Assembly (NCBI GenBank): GCA_038093515.1
Contig: JBBPSI010000093.1
Span: 30,110 to 94,109, forward strand
Source of the DNA: Butyriboletus loyo
Taxonomy: Eukaryota > Basidiomycota > Agaricomycetes > Boletales > Boletaceae
DNA length: 64,000 nt
Reading direction: 5' to 3'
The notes beneath the pieces were generated by a model, which was not told the DNA's origin, did not search any database, and was given only the letters and a program-made list of their open reading frames with translations. The position numbers were made by a program, and so were the translations under genes. Of this stretch, positions 1 to 11,725 are shown one piece after another. Numbering within the stretch: position 1 is the stretch's first letter; the number at the start of each line of letters is the position of its first letter.

Positions 1-3000
1 CGTGGTGACACACTTGTTTTCATGTCATGCCTGCTTACCATGACGTTGTTTCTTCAGCTAAAGTCGGTACAGTAACAAGGAGCGGTAGCGCGGCCGTTTT
101 CCATTTTCAAGGTTAGTTCACCTGTTGTATTTGTCTTCTCCCTCCTCCATTCCCCCGACGTCGCGGTCTTTCGCGTCCGCGGGGCTGCATCTCATCGCCA
201 TTCGGCCTTCGGGTCCCAACATCTCGACATCTTTGCGATTGCAAAAGATACTGCGCTTGGTTGATAGCGCACTGCAACGGCACCGCCTTCGGAGACCACG
301 CATTGAATTTATCCAAGATGATCTTGCATCAACCATGCACAATACATGTCCAAGTTTTTACCGTACCCCCAAGTCCCGCGTCGCGATTTCTCGCGCCCAT
401 CGGTACCCTTCTTGCCGCATGGGATGCCTCCTCAAATGCGAACTGCTAAGCTTCGGTTGAAATATAACGAATGTCCAGCTTAGCGACGGTCATTTATTAA
501 TGCCCCAGGCATAGCCTCCCGACTCTTTCCGCAGTTTCCCGCTCACACGGTTTCCGACCGCGAATAGTGGGGAGTTTCCATTTGTATCTTCATGTCGCAG
601 GAGTGTCTTTCCTCACAAACCTTTCAATTGAATTGGAATCAAACGCAAAAACTTCCGTACCGCCGATTTAGAGTGTATCAATTTACTGCATCGCAGAATG
701 ACGGTTGCCTCGAACAATCAAGGCTGTACGTACTTCTAATGCGTACCACCAGTCGCTGATTATATGTTGCGTAAACGAGGACCGTGACAGATATCGTTGA
801 GTTCACATCCTTCATAGAAAGCGGCGACTGCTCCGAAAACCCTTTGGGGAGCATTGTGCGATCAATCAGCGATCAATGAAGCAAACTTCGGTGCCATCGT
901 GGCCACGAGCGTATCACGATGGGCCGTTTTAGAACCGTGCTCGGGCCCCAGCACTGGTACCAAGAATCATGGCAATTCTTTCCCTCCTCAAAGTTTGGTG
1001 CAGTGTCCTCGGATTCTTTATTCCACGTTCCTGGACACAACTTGGGCTCCGCGCTTCTGCGTCCGGTGCGCCCGCCATATCTGACCATCGCCTCAAGTCC
1101 GCATCTCATTTTCACCGTCAAGGCACTGCTGTTGTTGTGAAAGGATCCGAGACTCAGGTTGCTGAGAATGGTTCGCCGAGGTGCTGTACTCTAATATATT
1201 AACGCCCATTCCATAGCCTAGGTACGTTCTGACCTAGAGTGGTCTTTAGAGTGGCCTAAAACGGTGGAGACCTCCCATTTAGAAAAAAGGGGAGCGATAC
1301 TTTGGTCTTGTTCGCGACTTTGTAAAGATGCCGGGTCGGAATGACGCGGTTTTTTGTCTGAGGCGGTGCCTTCGGTTTGAACTTTTTTTTTTCCAGTGAT
1401 GGGCTGAGTACCTCGCTGAATGAACAACTGAAACTTGATCGTTTGCATTCATTGCTTGGAGGCATCAACGTTCAGAATTAAAAGTAGCCCCGTGGTTTTG
1501 ACATCATGTTGTACACAGTGGCGCTAGTTCCACGTATTTCTTCCCACTGGCACCTCCAAGCGCATGCGAGTCGCATAACGACAGTACCTTATTCCTCTCC
1601 CCCCCTTTTTTCTTGCATTTCCTAATTAACATGGCCTCCGCGGAGGCGGTTTGAGAGAGGGAAAAAAGCTCCGAAGGAGCGGTACGGAGGCTTTAATGCG
1701 TTTGTTATCAGATCCGACATTGGCGAGATTCAGAAAGGGTGGTTAGCTGAGCGCAGTATGTAAACGCCGAACAGTAAACGGTAACACTGGGCAGTGCACA
1801 AAGTCAGATGCAAAGGGATCCGAGAAAGTACATGCATCTGTGGACAACTCAGAGTATGCATATAAACGGGGTTGGGCGCACGGAGTGTTGAACCCACATA
1901 CATACCACGACGACGCACTGCAAAGAAGAGAAAATCACAGTAGAGAAAAAAGCAAAGGACACTTGGACAGAATCGCAAAGGAGGTGTGAAACACAGAAAC
2001 GATCAGAGCAAAGAGTCACTCGTATGCTCGTTGATCACATAAGTATCTGTGCACCTTCCCATGTGTAGTTTATCAACAGGCGCGTAGTTGACCGATCGTA
2101 CCCGCAATTGTCCTGCCGAGATAAAGCCACTCCGCCCGGAGCTGGACTCTGTTGGAATATGCGTTGGAGCGGCTGAATGGGAGAGACGTACTTATCGGTA
2201 ACCGATTTGCGAGTCAGAGGGGAAGTATGTCATATTCATCCCACAGGGTTTGGGCGGCCTGTCGCGCAGGAAATTAACTCGGCCAAGCAGGTGCGGCCCC
2301 CAAGCGGAAAATTAAATAAGTCGAAGCTTCTGGTCGCTTGTTGATAAGAGTGCGCGCAGAAGCATGCCGTGGGGGAAAAGGAGGCAACGATATGTGAAAT
2401 GAACTGGCTAAACGGAAGACGGAGTGGGAGTACGAGTGCCAAGGGGGTAGTCGTAAACAGGGGTGTTATGTTGTGTTTTGAACTTCTAGTTTTCAGAACC
2501 AAAGACAAAGAAAACTCAACCTTGTTTGTGTGTTTGCGGAAAAAAAAAAAACGTCGGTGTATTTGAAGGTTCGTTGGGATGGAAGAGAAGCGACGTTCGC
2601 GCGGAACAACAATAATATGACGGCACAGGATACCACCTCTTGGCATTTTCTCGACCCCGGACGCGTGCGACGGGCATAAGGCGGGGTATAAAAGAGTACA
2701 GAAGCGGGTCAACATAACCATGTTGAACCTGAGAGAATGAAACTTACGAAGCCATCCGCAATATTACTACTCGAGGCAAGAGGGGATATATTACTTTCCA
2801 TTTAGAAGTGTCTTCAGTAAGTCGCGCTGTGAGACGCCTATTGGGGTCGCTTGGATGCTCATGGGCCAATGAGAGGGCTCAGTTCAGTTGCGAAACCGTT
2901 GTTAGACTGCCGTTCATTTCAGCTGCAAGACGTGACGGTCTTGGGTGTCACGGTGGTGCAAAGACTTGAACTTAGTATGGTCCCTTCATCCCGGCAGTAC

Positions 3001-3201
3001 TACCGCAAAGTGAGAGGCACGTGCTCAGGAGTAATACATCACGTGCGAGGCTCCAGTCAGTTACCGCGTTCCAAGTTCCTAGCCATACACTACAACCACT
3101 CGATCCGTATATTTCTCTTGCTTGGTGTATCTGAACTCAATTCATCGGCGTTTTCTGGTTATCGCTGAGCTGGGATATTTGGGTGCTTTTGATCAAACAC
3201 C
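1..3201. other. Gene-poor stretch, no supported gene
   Basis: I see no conserved protein here on either strand. Open frames are short and change frame without convincing splice sites. The longest is a minus-strand frame of 161 codons (2236-2721), rich in Phe, Ser and Thr with no recognisable domain. A TATA-like box (tataaaag) sits at 2687-2694 on the plus strand, but no clear reading frame follows at the usual distance. Poly-purine and poly-pyrimidine runs occur near 1380-1400 and 2535-2555. The stretch may hold 5' or 3' parts of genes outside the window, or decayed repeats. Confidence 0.5.
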
Positions 3202-4527
3202 ATGTCGTTCGAGCATGCTTCGGTCACGAAAGGTATGGTTCTTTGTCTCTGCTTACCAAGTTTCTATTCAGAGGGTGTGGGTTCCAGGACTTATGATGGG
3301 TTACGCCCTGACGTCTATCATGTGTGGAATATTCGATGTCAAGCACTATCTTCATCTACAGGTCTGAGTTCTTCCTTTTCGCCGATCAGGTTTTCTTTCT
3401 GACAGCTTACTGTCATCAGCTCGTTCCACATATTTCGCGTGACCATCAGGTAGTGAAACGTTCCCTTCCAAAATCTGAAGGGCGGCTTAGCCTGAAACAG
3501 TGACTTCCTCCAGTATTGGCGCCTCGCTACCCACCATGTCGCATTCTCGAACTCAAGTGACTTGCTGCTCGCTGAACTCCTCCTCTATTGCGTCGGAGTT
3601 AATATAGAGCGTCAATTCGGGAGTATCAAGTTTGCAGTGGGTACCATGTCGAAACGAAGATGCTCGAGATTTGACCCAAGTTTTGTTCACCAGTCCTTTG
3701 CCATCGTTTCCACGTTGATGTCAACCATTCTCGAATTTTCGTCGCTCATTCTGTTTCACCGCGTCGGAATCAATCATATTCCCGCTGGGCCAACGGCGGT
3801 GGTGTTCAGCATACTGTACCAGTGGTACAGATTGGTTCCTCCTGCATACCACCTTCGGATTTTCGGCGTTCCGTTGAGCAACAAGTCGTTCACGTATATG
3901 CTGGCGTCCCAAGTGAGTTTTTCTTGTCCTTCACATCGTTCCTGCTATTGATGTGAAGAAGCTTGCATTAGGGCATGTGCCGGGATCCTTGACATCCGCA
4001 TGCCTCGGGCTGTTCGTGGGTTTCGTATACCGCTCGGAGCTTGTTAACATCAAGACATGGCGTGTCTCGCCGACTGTCATCCGGTTCTCAACACGTTTCT
4101 TACTCCCTTTGGTCGGGTCTACCCGCCCACCGCGTCGCCTCAATCGTGCACGTCCCGACCGGCAGGAACCAACCGCCGAATCGATCAATGAAGAAGTAAT
4201 CACTACCGCGCGACCTCCCGCACCAACCACTCGGACAGACGGTGCTCCATCTCCGGTTCAGGGAGAGGCAGGCAGTGTTATGCGCGAGTGGGTAAATGAG
4301 TTGACCGGTAGGACCGAAGATCCCGCAAGAATACGGACACCCAGTGAAGCCGAGATCTCACAACTTGCTGCAATGTTCCCTGATATATCAAGAGATGTAA
4401 TAACTAGGGCACTCCAACGAACGTGAGTACGAAATTGATTCAACTAAAACTCTTTTCGGTTGATGTGCCACATCATTGTAGTCCAAATATCGAAGCTGCA
4501 GTGGAAATTCTCTTGCATGCCCGATGA
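3202..4527 (+). CDS. Rhomboid-like ER membrane protein with C-terminal CUE/UBA-type domain (UBAC2/Dsc2 family)
   Basis: A spliced gene of at least six exons. The N-terminal exon starts MSFEHASVTKG and joins across short introns to a rhomboid-fold membrane domain of several hydrophobic helices. Seen motifs include VNIERQFGS, LILFHRVGINHIPAGPTAVVF and SYxLAS-like helices. The rhomboid GxSG serine motif is replaced by GPTAV, so it should be a pseudoprotease. A polar linker with Pro/Arg follows. The last 45 residues form a ubiquitin-binding helix bundle (MFPDISRDVITRAL, then PNIEAAVEILL after a final intron). In UBAC2 and Dsc2 relatives this layout serves ER-associated degradation and membrane E3 ligase complexes. 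The role here is inferred from family. It converges on eIF3d with 97 bases between stops. The start was chosen because the family's first residues match and the splice phases agree. Confidence 0.85.
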
Positions 4528-4624
4528 CAAGGAGTAGTCATTTTTCAACAGATTTTTGCGTTGCGTCACCCATATCAGTTGTGCTCGCGCTTCAACCACA
4601 ATTTATCAGATAGGAAGTAGTGAA

Positions 4625-6697
4625 CTAAGTTGCCAATTCCAGATCTTCTCCCTCGGAGGCTTCACCTTCATCGTCTTCGGTCACAAAGGCCGTCATGGGG
4701 ACAGAGTACAGTCGTATCACGGACTAGCGAACTAAATGTCAACGCCACAGAACCCGCTGCGTAATTAATACCACATTACCTTGTTAGGATCCTTGACCAG
4801 TACATACTTTCCCTCGGGCATCTTCATGCACAAGTCCGTGATGGTTCTAACGATCCCCCAGCCGTTGGCAACGGAAACGTTGAGCTGGCTGGCAAAGTCT
4901 GTGGGACGCATCGAAGCAGTACTAAGGATGACATGTCGTGTGTTGTCTTTGGGATTGACGCGCGAGATGTATCTGCAACCAGAACAATCGCACAGTCAGT
5001 CCCAGCGCTATTCGATCGAGCACACGATGCAGGGGTGTTGTCTATAGCCCAACGATATCGGACGACACGTACCCTATTTTCATGAGATCGGCACCCGCCA
5101 ATATACTCTGGACCGTCCACTTTGCCAGTTTGCAACTGTTGTTTTTCATCTCCGTTGCAACGACAGCACCACGTTGAGAGTCCAGCTTCGAGCGCCAATC
5201 CTGAGCACCACCTGCACCCTGTGCACGGGGGTCAAACTCATTGAGGGCTCGGATCGTCACAAGTCCGTGGCCATCGGCTGGAATCCCGGCGCCCGGAACA
5301 TACGCGTCCACTTCTGTGCGTACACAAATTTTGAGGTCCTCGTCTTCAGTAACGCCTAAATCGAAGACACGGTATCGGTAACCACACGACGCCAGAGGCT
5401 CTATTTCATCTGGGCCATAGAACGGGTTAGGTTGGGCAAAGTCTGCGGTCACGTTTTCGTGTACGGACTGGAACCCGAAATTTTGGTTGATGTAGGTCGC
5501 CTCCAGCGATAGCGATGTAGCGGAGTTGATCGACGGAGTCTCGAGGACGGCTGTTTTGTCAGCTGGATTATTGGGGTTGGGAGGTGTGGGGTCCTGAGGG
5601 GGGTCGGAGGCATTTTCATTTACAGTGACCGTGTCGAACGGACCGCCATCGCGTTTGTCGAAGAACAAGTTGTTCCCCTCGCGGAGAATGACGATGTCCC
5701 AAGGATAGACCGAACGCGGAGCACACATGAGTACAGAAAGGATGACATCGGTAGCGTAAACAGTTGCTTTATTTTTGGCTACGAGCTGCACAATCAAGTT
5801 CGAGGATTTTCAATGAGAAATATCTCGTGTACGTACCCGTTGGATGACTGGGTCATCGGATGTAGTGGTATTATATTTTATGCGATCGACAAGCTGAAGT
5901 GGTCGCTCGGTTTTGGTCGTGACACGGTCATACGATTTGTCATAGGCAGATACTCGTCCGTATGTGTCACTTTCGGACGAGAAGATTCAATAACTGTCGA
6001 GGAAATGTATGATAGCTCACTGACATGTTTTCTACCTCGTCAACCTCTAATTTGAGCTTGGCCAAGCGATGGAACTCGATCTCTTCCAGCATCGTCCACT
6101 GAGGTGAAATGGCGACAGAAGACTCCCGATGACGATTATTCTGCAGAAAATCATATCATATCAGCGATACCGGATATGATGAACCAGAGCAAACGGGCGT
6201 ACTTTCTCCCAGTCTCTCCAGCCTCTCCGACCACCACGTTGGGCTGCTCCCCGCCCACTCGTGACACCACCACGAGCACCTCTTTGAGCGCCCCTTGCAG
6301 CGAAAGAATTGGCGCCACGTCCAGATGCTCTTCCCCTGAGAAACCCGCCGCGACGGGGAGGCGCAGGCTTGTTATCGACCAAGGAAAAGCTAGATTCATC
6401 CTCGACATGGAAGTATGCGAACGCACTCGCGGTACCACTGCCAAAGGCCTGAGCACCTTCTCTCTTCGATCTCCCTGCCGCACCACGCGTGTCGCGAGTA
6501 CTTGGAAGGCCAACGGTAGCCTGGCGACTTTCACTTGTGGTGTCGTTCCAGTCTGCGAACCGACCGAGCTTGTCTGATTTCGAGTACGGTGCATACGGGA
6601 TGTCCTTGAACTTGAACTGTTGGGGAATGTTTGATGGAGAGGGACCCCACCCTCCATCTGGATTATCGTGAATTGGTGGTAGGGAGAATGAAGCCAT
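4625..6697 (-). CDS. Translation initiation factor eIF3 subunit d
   Basis: Subunit d of the eIF3 complex, which loads mRNA on the 40S ribosome and can bind the cap directly. The first exon (6697 down to about 6161) starts [19 protein letters not shown], typical of the family, and includes an Arg/Gly-rich stretch around residues 115-165. After introns come [17 protein letters not shown], then [55 protein letters not shown] and [13 protein letters not shown], all hallmarks of the cap-binding domain in the usual order. The C-terminus is VIRLYSVP followed by a short acidic tail ending at the TAG at 4625-4627. Introns are short, with several in the 3' half. It diverges from the Ist3-like gene across a 101-base gap. 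Confidence 0.95.
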
Positions 6698-6798
6698 CTT
6701 GTTCTCGATGATGGTAGATATCGCGCTCGGATTATCGAGAAATTTTGTCTAGAGCCTGATCACGGAGAGCGTGAGAAACGGCACTTCCACCGACAGAC
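6698..6798. promoter_or_regulatory. Bidirectional promoter between eIF3d and the Ist3-like gene
   Basis: Only 101 bases separate the two divergent start codons. Both genes serve RNA processing or translation, so shared control is plausible but inferred. I see no clear TATA box. Confidence 0.5.
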
Positions 6799-7642
6799 AT
6801 GAAGTAGGTTCGTTTGCCAACAACTTAGTATTGGGACTAATCACTAGGGCTCAGTGTTGTACGAGAGATCAACAAGATCAATGAGCACGAGCTGAAACTA
6901 GGGACCTCTGCTTCATGGCATGACCAATACAAGGGTGAGGCGTCAGAAACGCTCTCGTATGGTGATTCTCAACTTGTTCTGTAGACTCTGCCTACATCTT
7001 CATCGGTGGTCTTCACCTTGAGCTCACGGAAGGCGATGTAATCGCAATTTTTTCCCAGTGAGTCAACAGTCTCTTATTCACCATGCATAGTTCCAACTTT
7101 GACAGGTACGGGGAAGTCATGGACGTAAATTTACCTCGGGATAAAACAACGGGTAAATCGCGGGGGTTCGGTTTCCTCATGTACGAAGATCAGAGATCCA
7201 CAATCTTAGCGGTTGACAATCTCAACGGCGCCGAGGTTCTTGGTAGAACTCTGCGTGTCGACCACGCCAAGGACTATAAACAACCTAAGATAAAGGGGGA
7301 AGATGGTGAATGGGTGGAACCGGAGGACCAAAGTTTAAATGCAAAGCCCGAGATGGCTATTGGTATGTCACCGTCTCGCATCCGACGATGCTCTGCTAAT
7401 ATCGGTATTGTTCAGAGGAGGCACCTCTCACTGATTCAGACGCGTCGTCCACGTTCTCCATTGACCCGGAAGACCCCATGAGAGATTACCTGTTAGCCCA
7501 ACGCAAGGAAATGAAAGCACTCAAAAAGTTGAAGAAATCCAAAAAGGATAAACACGACGAAACGCCCGAAGAACGTCGCGCGAGAAAGGAACGAAAGCGA
7601 GAAAGAAAGATGCGGAAGGAGAAAAGGAAATCTATAAGGTGA
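6799..7642 (+). CDS. Ist3/RBMX2-type RNA-binding splicing factor
   Basis: A one-RRM protein of the RES (retention and splicing) complex family, where Ist3 (Snu17) works with Bud13 and Pml1 on the activated spliceosome. Exon 1 is just ATGAA. It joins after an intron to give [15 protein letters not shown], the family's characteristic N-terminus, then [17 protein letters not shown] (RNP2 IFIGGL) and, after another intron, [23 protein letters not shown] (RNP1 SRGFGFLMY). Past the RRM comes HAKDYKQPK and a Glu-rich linker. The last exon is strongly basic, with Lys/Arg/Glu repeats ([27 protein letters not shown]), ending at TGA 7640-7642. The start is set by this splice join; internal Met codons near 7083 lie inside an intron. 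Confidence 0.92.
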
Positions 7643-9271
7643 AGGGAGAAGTGTGAGGAGCGGACAAAACTTTCTTTGATGCCAGTGGTTTCACGGCCAC
7701 ACTTTCGTTTTACAATATACACTTTGAGCTCCCGTCCATTGCTTCCTGCTTTCTTTTCTTTTTTTTTGATTTATCCTTTCATGCTACAAAACTCGGTGCA
7801 CTTGGAGAGCACAAGATGTGAATAGACATGTACAATACTAGTCTCAATGCATAAGAAATTCTCAGAATGCATTTGCTACACTCTTGGCAAAAATAACCTG
7901 TATCACCATGGCTCTGGATGGTCTCTCAGACTTGAGCAATGTTATGGAACGGGTGGGGGGTACGAACGCACTCGCACGAACTGGTGAGGGGCACGAGCGC
8001 GCGTGCACAAGTGGGTAGGGATGGGGCATGAGGCCCTGAGGTGCCAGCGCGCGCACGGATTTGCGTACGTGCTCGTGCTCGTGCACATACAATAGCCGGG
8101 GCTGGCCAGTGAGGTGGTGAGGGTGAGACGAGGGCGAGCGATCGCACGCACGCACGCAGACGCTAACGCGTTTTTGTACGTGCTCGTGCTCGTGCAACCA
8201 CTGGGGCTGGCCAATGTGGGGTGATGAGGGTGAGACGAAGGCGGGCGCCGGGCGAGTGCACAAGCGATGTGCTCGCATTCACCCGTTCGTGTACCATGTG
8301 TGTGAAGTGAGTGGGTTGGGCGCGAGTGTGAACGGGGGTTGGGGGGGTGAATGGCGGGTGCGTGCATATGAAGTGGGAGCGCGTGATGGTGTTTGGTCGG
8401 CAATTGAGACAGGGTTGGGTAGCTGCGTGTGCGATGGTGGTGTTGGGCGCATGTGATGAAGTTGGCAGTGCGGTGGGGGTGGGTGGCTGCGCATTGGGAG
8501 ACAGTCGGTGAGTTACATGGCTTGAGTTTTCAATGACCACTTACTTAGAGACGGAAGCATGGCCAAATTTGGTGCTGACAAATAAATGTATCACGTGACT
8601 TCGTAAACGAAAACGAAACGAGTAAATACTGATCCAGGTGAGATGAAGAACGAAGATGAAAACGAAAAAAAAAATGAAATGAAGTATGAAATGAAAACGA
8701 AAATATAAAACGAAGAAAAAACAAAAAGGTGAAAATAAAGGTAAATCGAGTCACCGAAGTGACGAATCCAAAAAAAAAACCATTGTCCCGCCTGGTCCGC
8801 CATACGCCCCTCATAGGCGTCGAGATCGAGTGTCGGTATGCCAGTCGTCTCTGTCTAACACACCCAAGGCTGGAGGTCCCCCAGTTGGCAATCAGCACCA
8901 TGTCACCATATACATTAACTCTTATCTCCTTCGGATGTACGCAGTCGTGTTCTTGCTGGCACACCATCATGGCGATCATTTCTACTCACTAGGGACCTTG
9001 TTGATAAGATAATATCGAGATTCTTTCTGACCAGAAATCCTTATGCACAAGCCTTTGGTTATAGATCATCAGACTTTCAAAGTCATATCAGCTCATTCTT
9101 GGGCGTGAATAAAAGTTGCCACGACACCTGGTGTTGACTCGATTGTATCCGTATTGAAAGTTCCACGTTCATCTCCAACCCCCACAAACACTCCACAAGC
9201 AACGCAGTAGTCGAGTTTCAAGTCTTATTAATTGCCCTTCACTGAACGACTTCCATTCGCAAGATTCCATC
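7643..9271. other. Intergenic region with strand-biased low-complexity sequence
   Basis: No conserved gene is seen. From about 7935 to 8520 the plus strand is rich in G and T with runs such as GGGGGG and GTGCTCGTGCTCGTGC. From about 8590 to 8780 it becomes almost pure A/G with GAAAACGAAA-type motifs. Open frames on the minus strand (for example 7862-8278 and 8163-8540) are Pro/His/Thr-rich by-products of the skew. Confidence 0.6.
8040..8265. repeat. Two imperfect tandem units of about 105-111 bases
   Basis: The block GTACGTGCTCGTGCTCGTGCA starts at 8065 and again at 8176. GGGGCTGGCCA followed by GTGAGGGTGAGACGA-type sequence appears after each. Unit spacing is 105-111 bases with indels between copies. 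The flanks (7935-8040 and 8265-8520) are similar in composition but not clearly further copies. Confidence 0.7.
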
Positions 9272-10402
9272 ATGGCTCCAGTAACGCGCTCTTCCGCCCC
9301 ATCAACTCCCGCCAAGCCACGCGTGAGTACCGGTTCAGACGGTCTGATAACACCTCCCAGTACTGGTACACGCCGTACGCCCCATTGCACCACGTGCCAC
9401 CGCCCACGCGCAGGGCATCCGCGCTCTGGCTGTCCCTACGTCGACGCGTCAGATCCAAGCCCTACATCCCCCTCCACCAGAAAGCCCACTTCCAGGGTGG
9501 CCCAGACCGCACCCGTAGCAGACGATGGCATCCTGGACGAACTCTCCTCCCTCCATATAATCAGTCCGACAGAGGAGGACGGGAACAGACGCGCGTCCAT
9601 GTCACGCACTCCCGGGAACAAGTCGAAGCGGAGGCTTTCGGTTAGGTTCGCCCTCCTCCCGGAGAAGACGCTCGCGTCTCTTAGTCCGACCGATTCGCAC
9701 TTGGTAGAACAGTTGCTTCAGCCTGGCATGATCAGCGACGCTGTGTCGCCACAGGATAGCGTGGGACACGTGTTGGAGTGGCGGAAGACGCTGGACGGCG
9801 CCAATCTACTAGATGCTCCCATGGAAGACCCCATGGAAGACCCCATTGAAGTAAAGACAGAGCCGTTGTCCGGGAACACGACCTCCCCGCTTTCACGCCG
9901 CATGCCTTGCACGCTTTCTACGCCTACCGCCAGTCTTACGGTCACAGAGGCTGTCTCTGACCACGGCATCGGCGGCTCGGCTCTCGATATGAACGAGACA
10001 GTTTATTTGCTTCCCGATTCCGATCCCGATACCAGAAAAACAAAACCGCTCAGTCGTTCGATGAGCTTCGAGCAACGTTCCCTGTTTTTACAGCAGCTCA
10101 GTCATTCCTCCAGCACGGCACCCGCTACGTTGGTCTCTCTCCCACTTGCAGACCTTGACAACGTGCGGCGTGATGCAGAGAAAGTTGGCTTTCATGTTCG
10201 TGTTCTTCCGAGTTGGGAGAACGATAATAAATGGGTCGTTCTTGGTACGGAGCAGGAGGCAATTGACCTCTTGGCAGAAAAGTTTTCCGAGGAAGAAAAA
10301 AGGAGTACGAGGGCTAAGGGGAAAGGCGGGAAATTAACAGCGGTCACAGGTGGCGTGGTATTTGGTGCAGTAGCCACCTGGACCGGCCTCGCATTTTCCT
10401 GA
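9272..10402 (+). CDS. Conserved-looking basidiomycete protein with Cys-rich motif and C-terminal hydrophobic end
   Basis: A single-exon frame of 376 codons that I cannot assign to a named family. The N-terminal 35 residues are Thr/Ser/Pro-rich. Then comes a compact Cys/His motif, HCTTCHRPRAGHPRSGCPY (residues about 38-56), with the look of a small metal-binding knuckle. The middle is Ser/Pro-rich and probably disordered, with a short repeat (MEDPMEDPIE) encoded by tandem 12-base units near 9820-9850. Residues about 285-340 form a predicted structured piece (DNVRRDAEKVGFHVRVLPSW, WVVLGTEQEAIDLL). The C-terminus has about 20 hydrophobic residues (TGGVVFGAVATWTGLAF), which could be a membrane tail. 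The start has no competing upstream ATG in frame. Function unknown. Confidence 0.75.
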   Translation: MAPVTRSSAPSTPAKPRVSTGSDGLITPPSTGTRRTPHCTTCHRPRAGHPRSGCPYVDASDPSPTSPSTRKPTSRVAQTAPVADDGILDELSSLHIISPTEEDGNRRASMSRTPGNKSKRRLSVRFALLPEKTLASLSPTDSHLVEQLLQPGMISDAVSPQDSVGHVLEWRKTLDGANLLDAPMEDPMEDPIEVKTEPLSGNTTSPLSRRMPCTLSTPTASLTVTEAVSDHGIGGSALDMNETVYLLPDSDPDTRKTKPLSRSMSFEQRSLFLQQLSHSSSTAPATLVSLPLADLDNVRRDAEKVGFHVRVLPSWENDNKWVVLGTEQEAIDLLAEKFSEEEKRSTRAKGKGGKLTAVTGGVVFGAVATWTGLAFS

Positions 10403-10747
10403 GGACCGAGAGATCTTTTCATTCCACCCAATGATTTGTATCGCTTGGATGTTGCATTACGTTTACCAAGTGTAGCAGTATCCAAATCTTGACCTCGTTT
10501 TTCGACAGCAAACCTGGCAGACTCACTCTTATGGGTAAACGGGCAGGATATTAATGGGTGACATTCATACCTATCGAGGACTAATACATCATGTAAATGG
10601 TACGTCTTCCGCTATACAGATACTACCTAAAAGCAGCAAGTCCGCACGATAACCAAACTCGTCAGGAACACGCGTACGTAGTATACAGAAGACAAGCCCA
10701 CTGTGAAGCGTGCTTCGTTCACATGTCCTCTGGGAACCTTACTGGCC
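10403..10747. other. Intergenic, convergent genes
   Basis: This stretch lies between two convergent stops and should hold both 3' ends. I see nothing else in it. Confidence 0.5.
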
Positions 10748-11725
10748 CTAAACATTTGCATGACCTCTCTTGATGTGGTCGTGGACCTCTTTGATGTGCC
10801 TTTTAAGTGACCCTCGACGCATCGGCTTCTTGCACTTATCACAGGTCACACGTTCTAGGCGGGGATGAGATCTATGACGATAGTGACGGTGATTGGCAGG
10901 TGACGGGACGTGTCCTGACACAGCTTCCGACCTGCAGGAACTGCCGCTTAATCCTGTCATGTGAGTTTGAGTTGTTGAGGTAATGTCAGGATAAGCTGCC
11001 GTGTATAACCAAGCGGGCACTGGATACGGAGGATGGTCCGTATCGCGTAGAGCAGCTCGCTGTGCAAGCGCTGCTACAGCATGGTGGGGATAATCACCCT
11101 GTGGCTGTGGCCATCCAAATGCATTTTGAACTGTCGTCACGGATGGGACGTGACTTCCGTCGAGATGCATGAGGGGCACATGTCCTACCGTCTGTGGCGC
11201 ATGTACATTAGTAGTCTCCGCCTCCGCAGCAGACCACCAGGGTCTCAAATGCGCATCAGTAAAATAATCACAGCTCGCCGAAGGTGAGGGCAACGCGCGA
11301 CCCAACGCAGTTTCGTGACACGGTGCAGGTGACACACGGCCAATATTTCTGAAAGAACAACGGCTGAATAAGAGTAAATTTTGAGAACGCGAAGGACTAA
11401 CTCAGCGACGCTTGGAGGAGCGGTCAGCGAACGATCACTATTGCTAACGAAAGGCACGACCGCAGGCAGCCATTCGCAATGGTTAACGGGCACGTCGGCG
11501 CTAGTGGAATTGTCAGAAAAGAGGAACATGTGGAATCGTCTATACGTACTAGGTGCACATCGGCGTGATGTCGATGCGGTCTGTGGGATTGACTGGTGCG
11601 CCTTCGGGGTGATACAAACCGGGGCGTTCCCGGTCGCACAAATAGCAGAAGTACCTAATCATAGACAGACATCAAAAAGCGTGTCTCGGTCGCAACGTAA
11701 GAGTTATCTACAAGTTGTCTTGCAT
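10748..11725 (-). CDS. C2H2 zinc-finger protein with an upstream Cys-pair motif
   Basis: A probable nucleic-acid-binding protein of about 250 residues. The last exon ends with one classic C2H2 finger, VTCDKCKKPMRRGSLKRHIKEVH, followed by a short basic tail. Before it lies a His/Pro/Ser-rich region without clear fold. Reading back, a 57-base intron with good GT...AG joins ATGCAAGACAACTT at 11725 to GTACTTCTGC, giving MQDNLYFCYLCDRERPGLYHP, so a second Cys pair (C-x2-C) sits at the N-terminus. The middle intron (between about 11550 and 11330) is not resolved: more than one acceptor keeps the frame. Regulatory function is inferred from the finger only. Confidence 0.6.

Noticed and set aside
2236..2721. 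161-codon minus-strand frame
   Set aside because: Composition is Phe/Ser/Thr-rich with no domain, no splice context and overlap with pyrimidine runs; likely chance.
8163..8540. Long Pro/His/Thr-rich minus-strand frames across the repeat block
   Set aside because: They follow from the G/T-rich strand bias; several frames are open at once and none has a motif.
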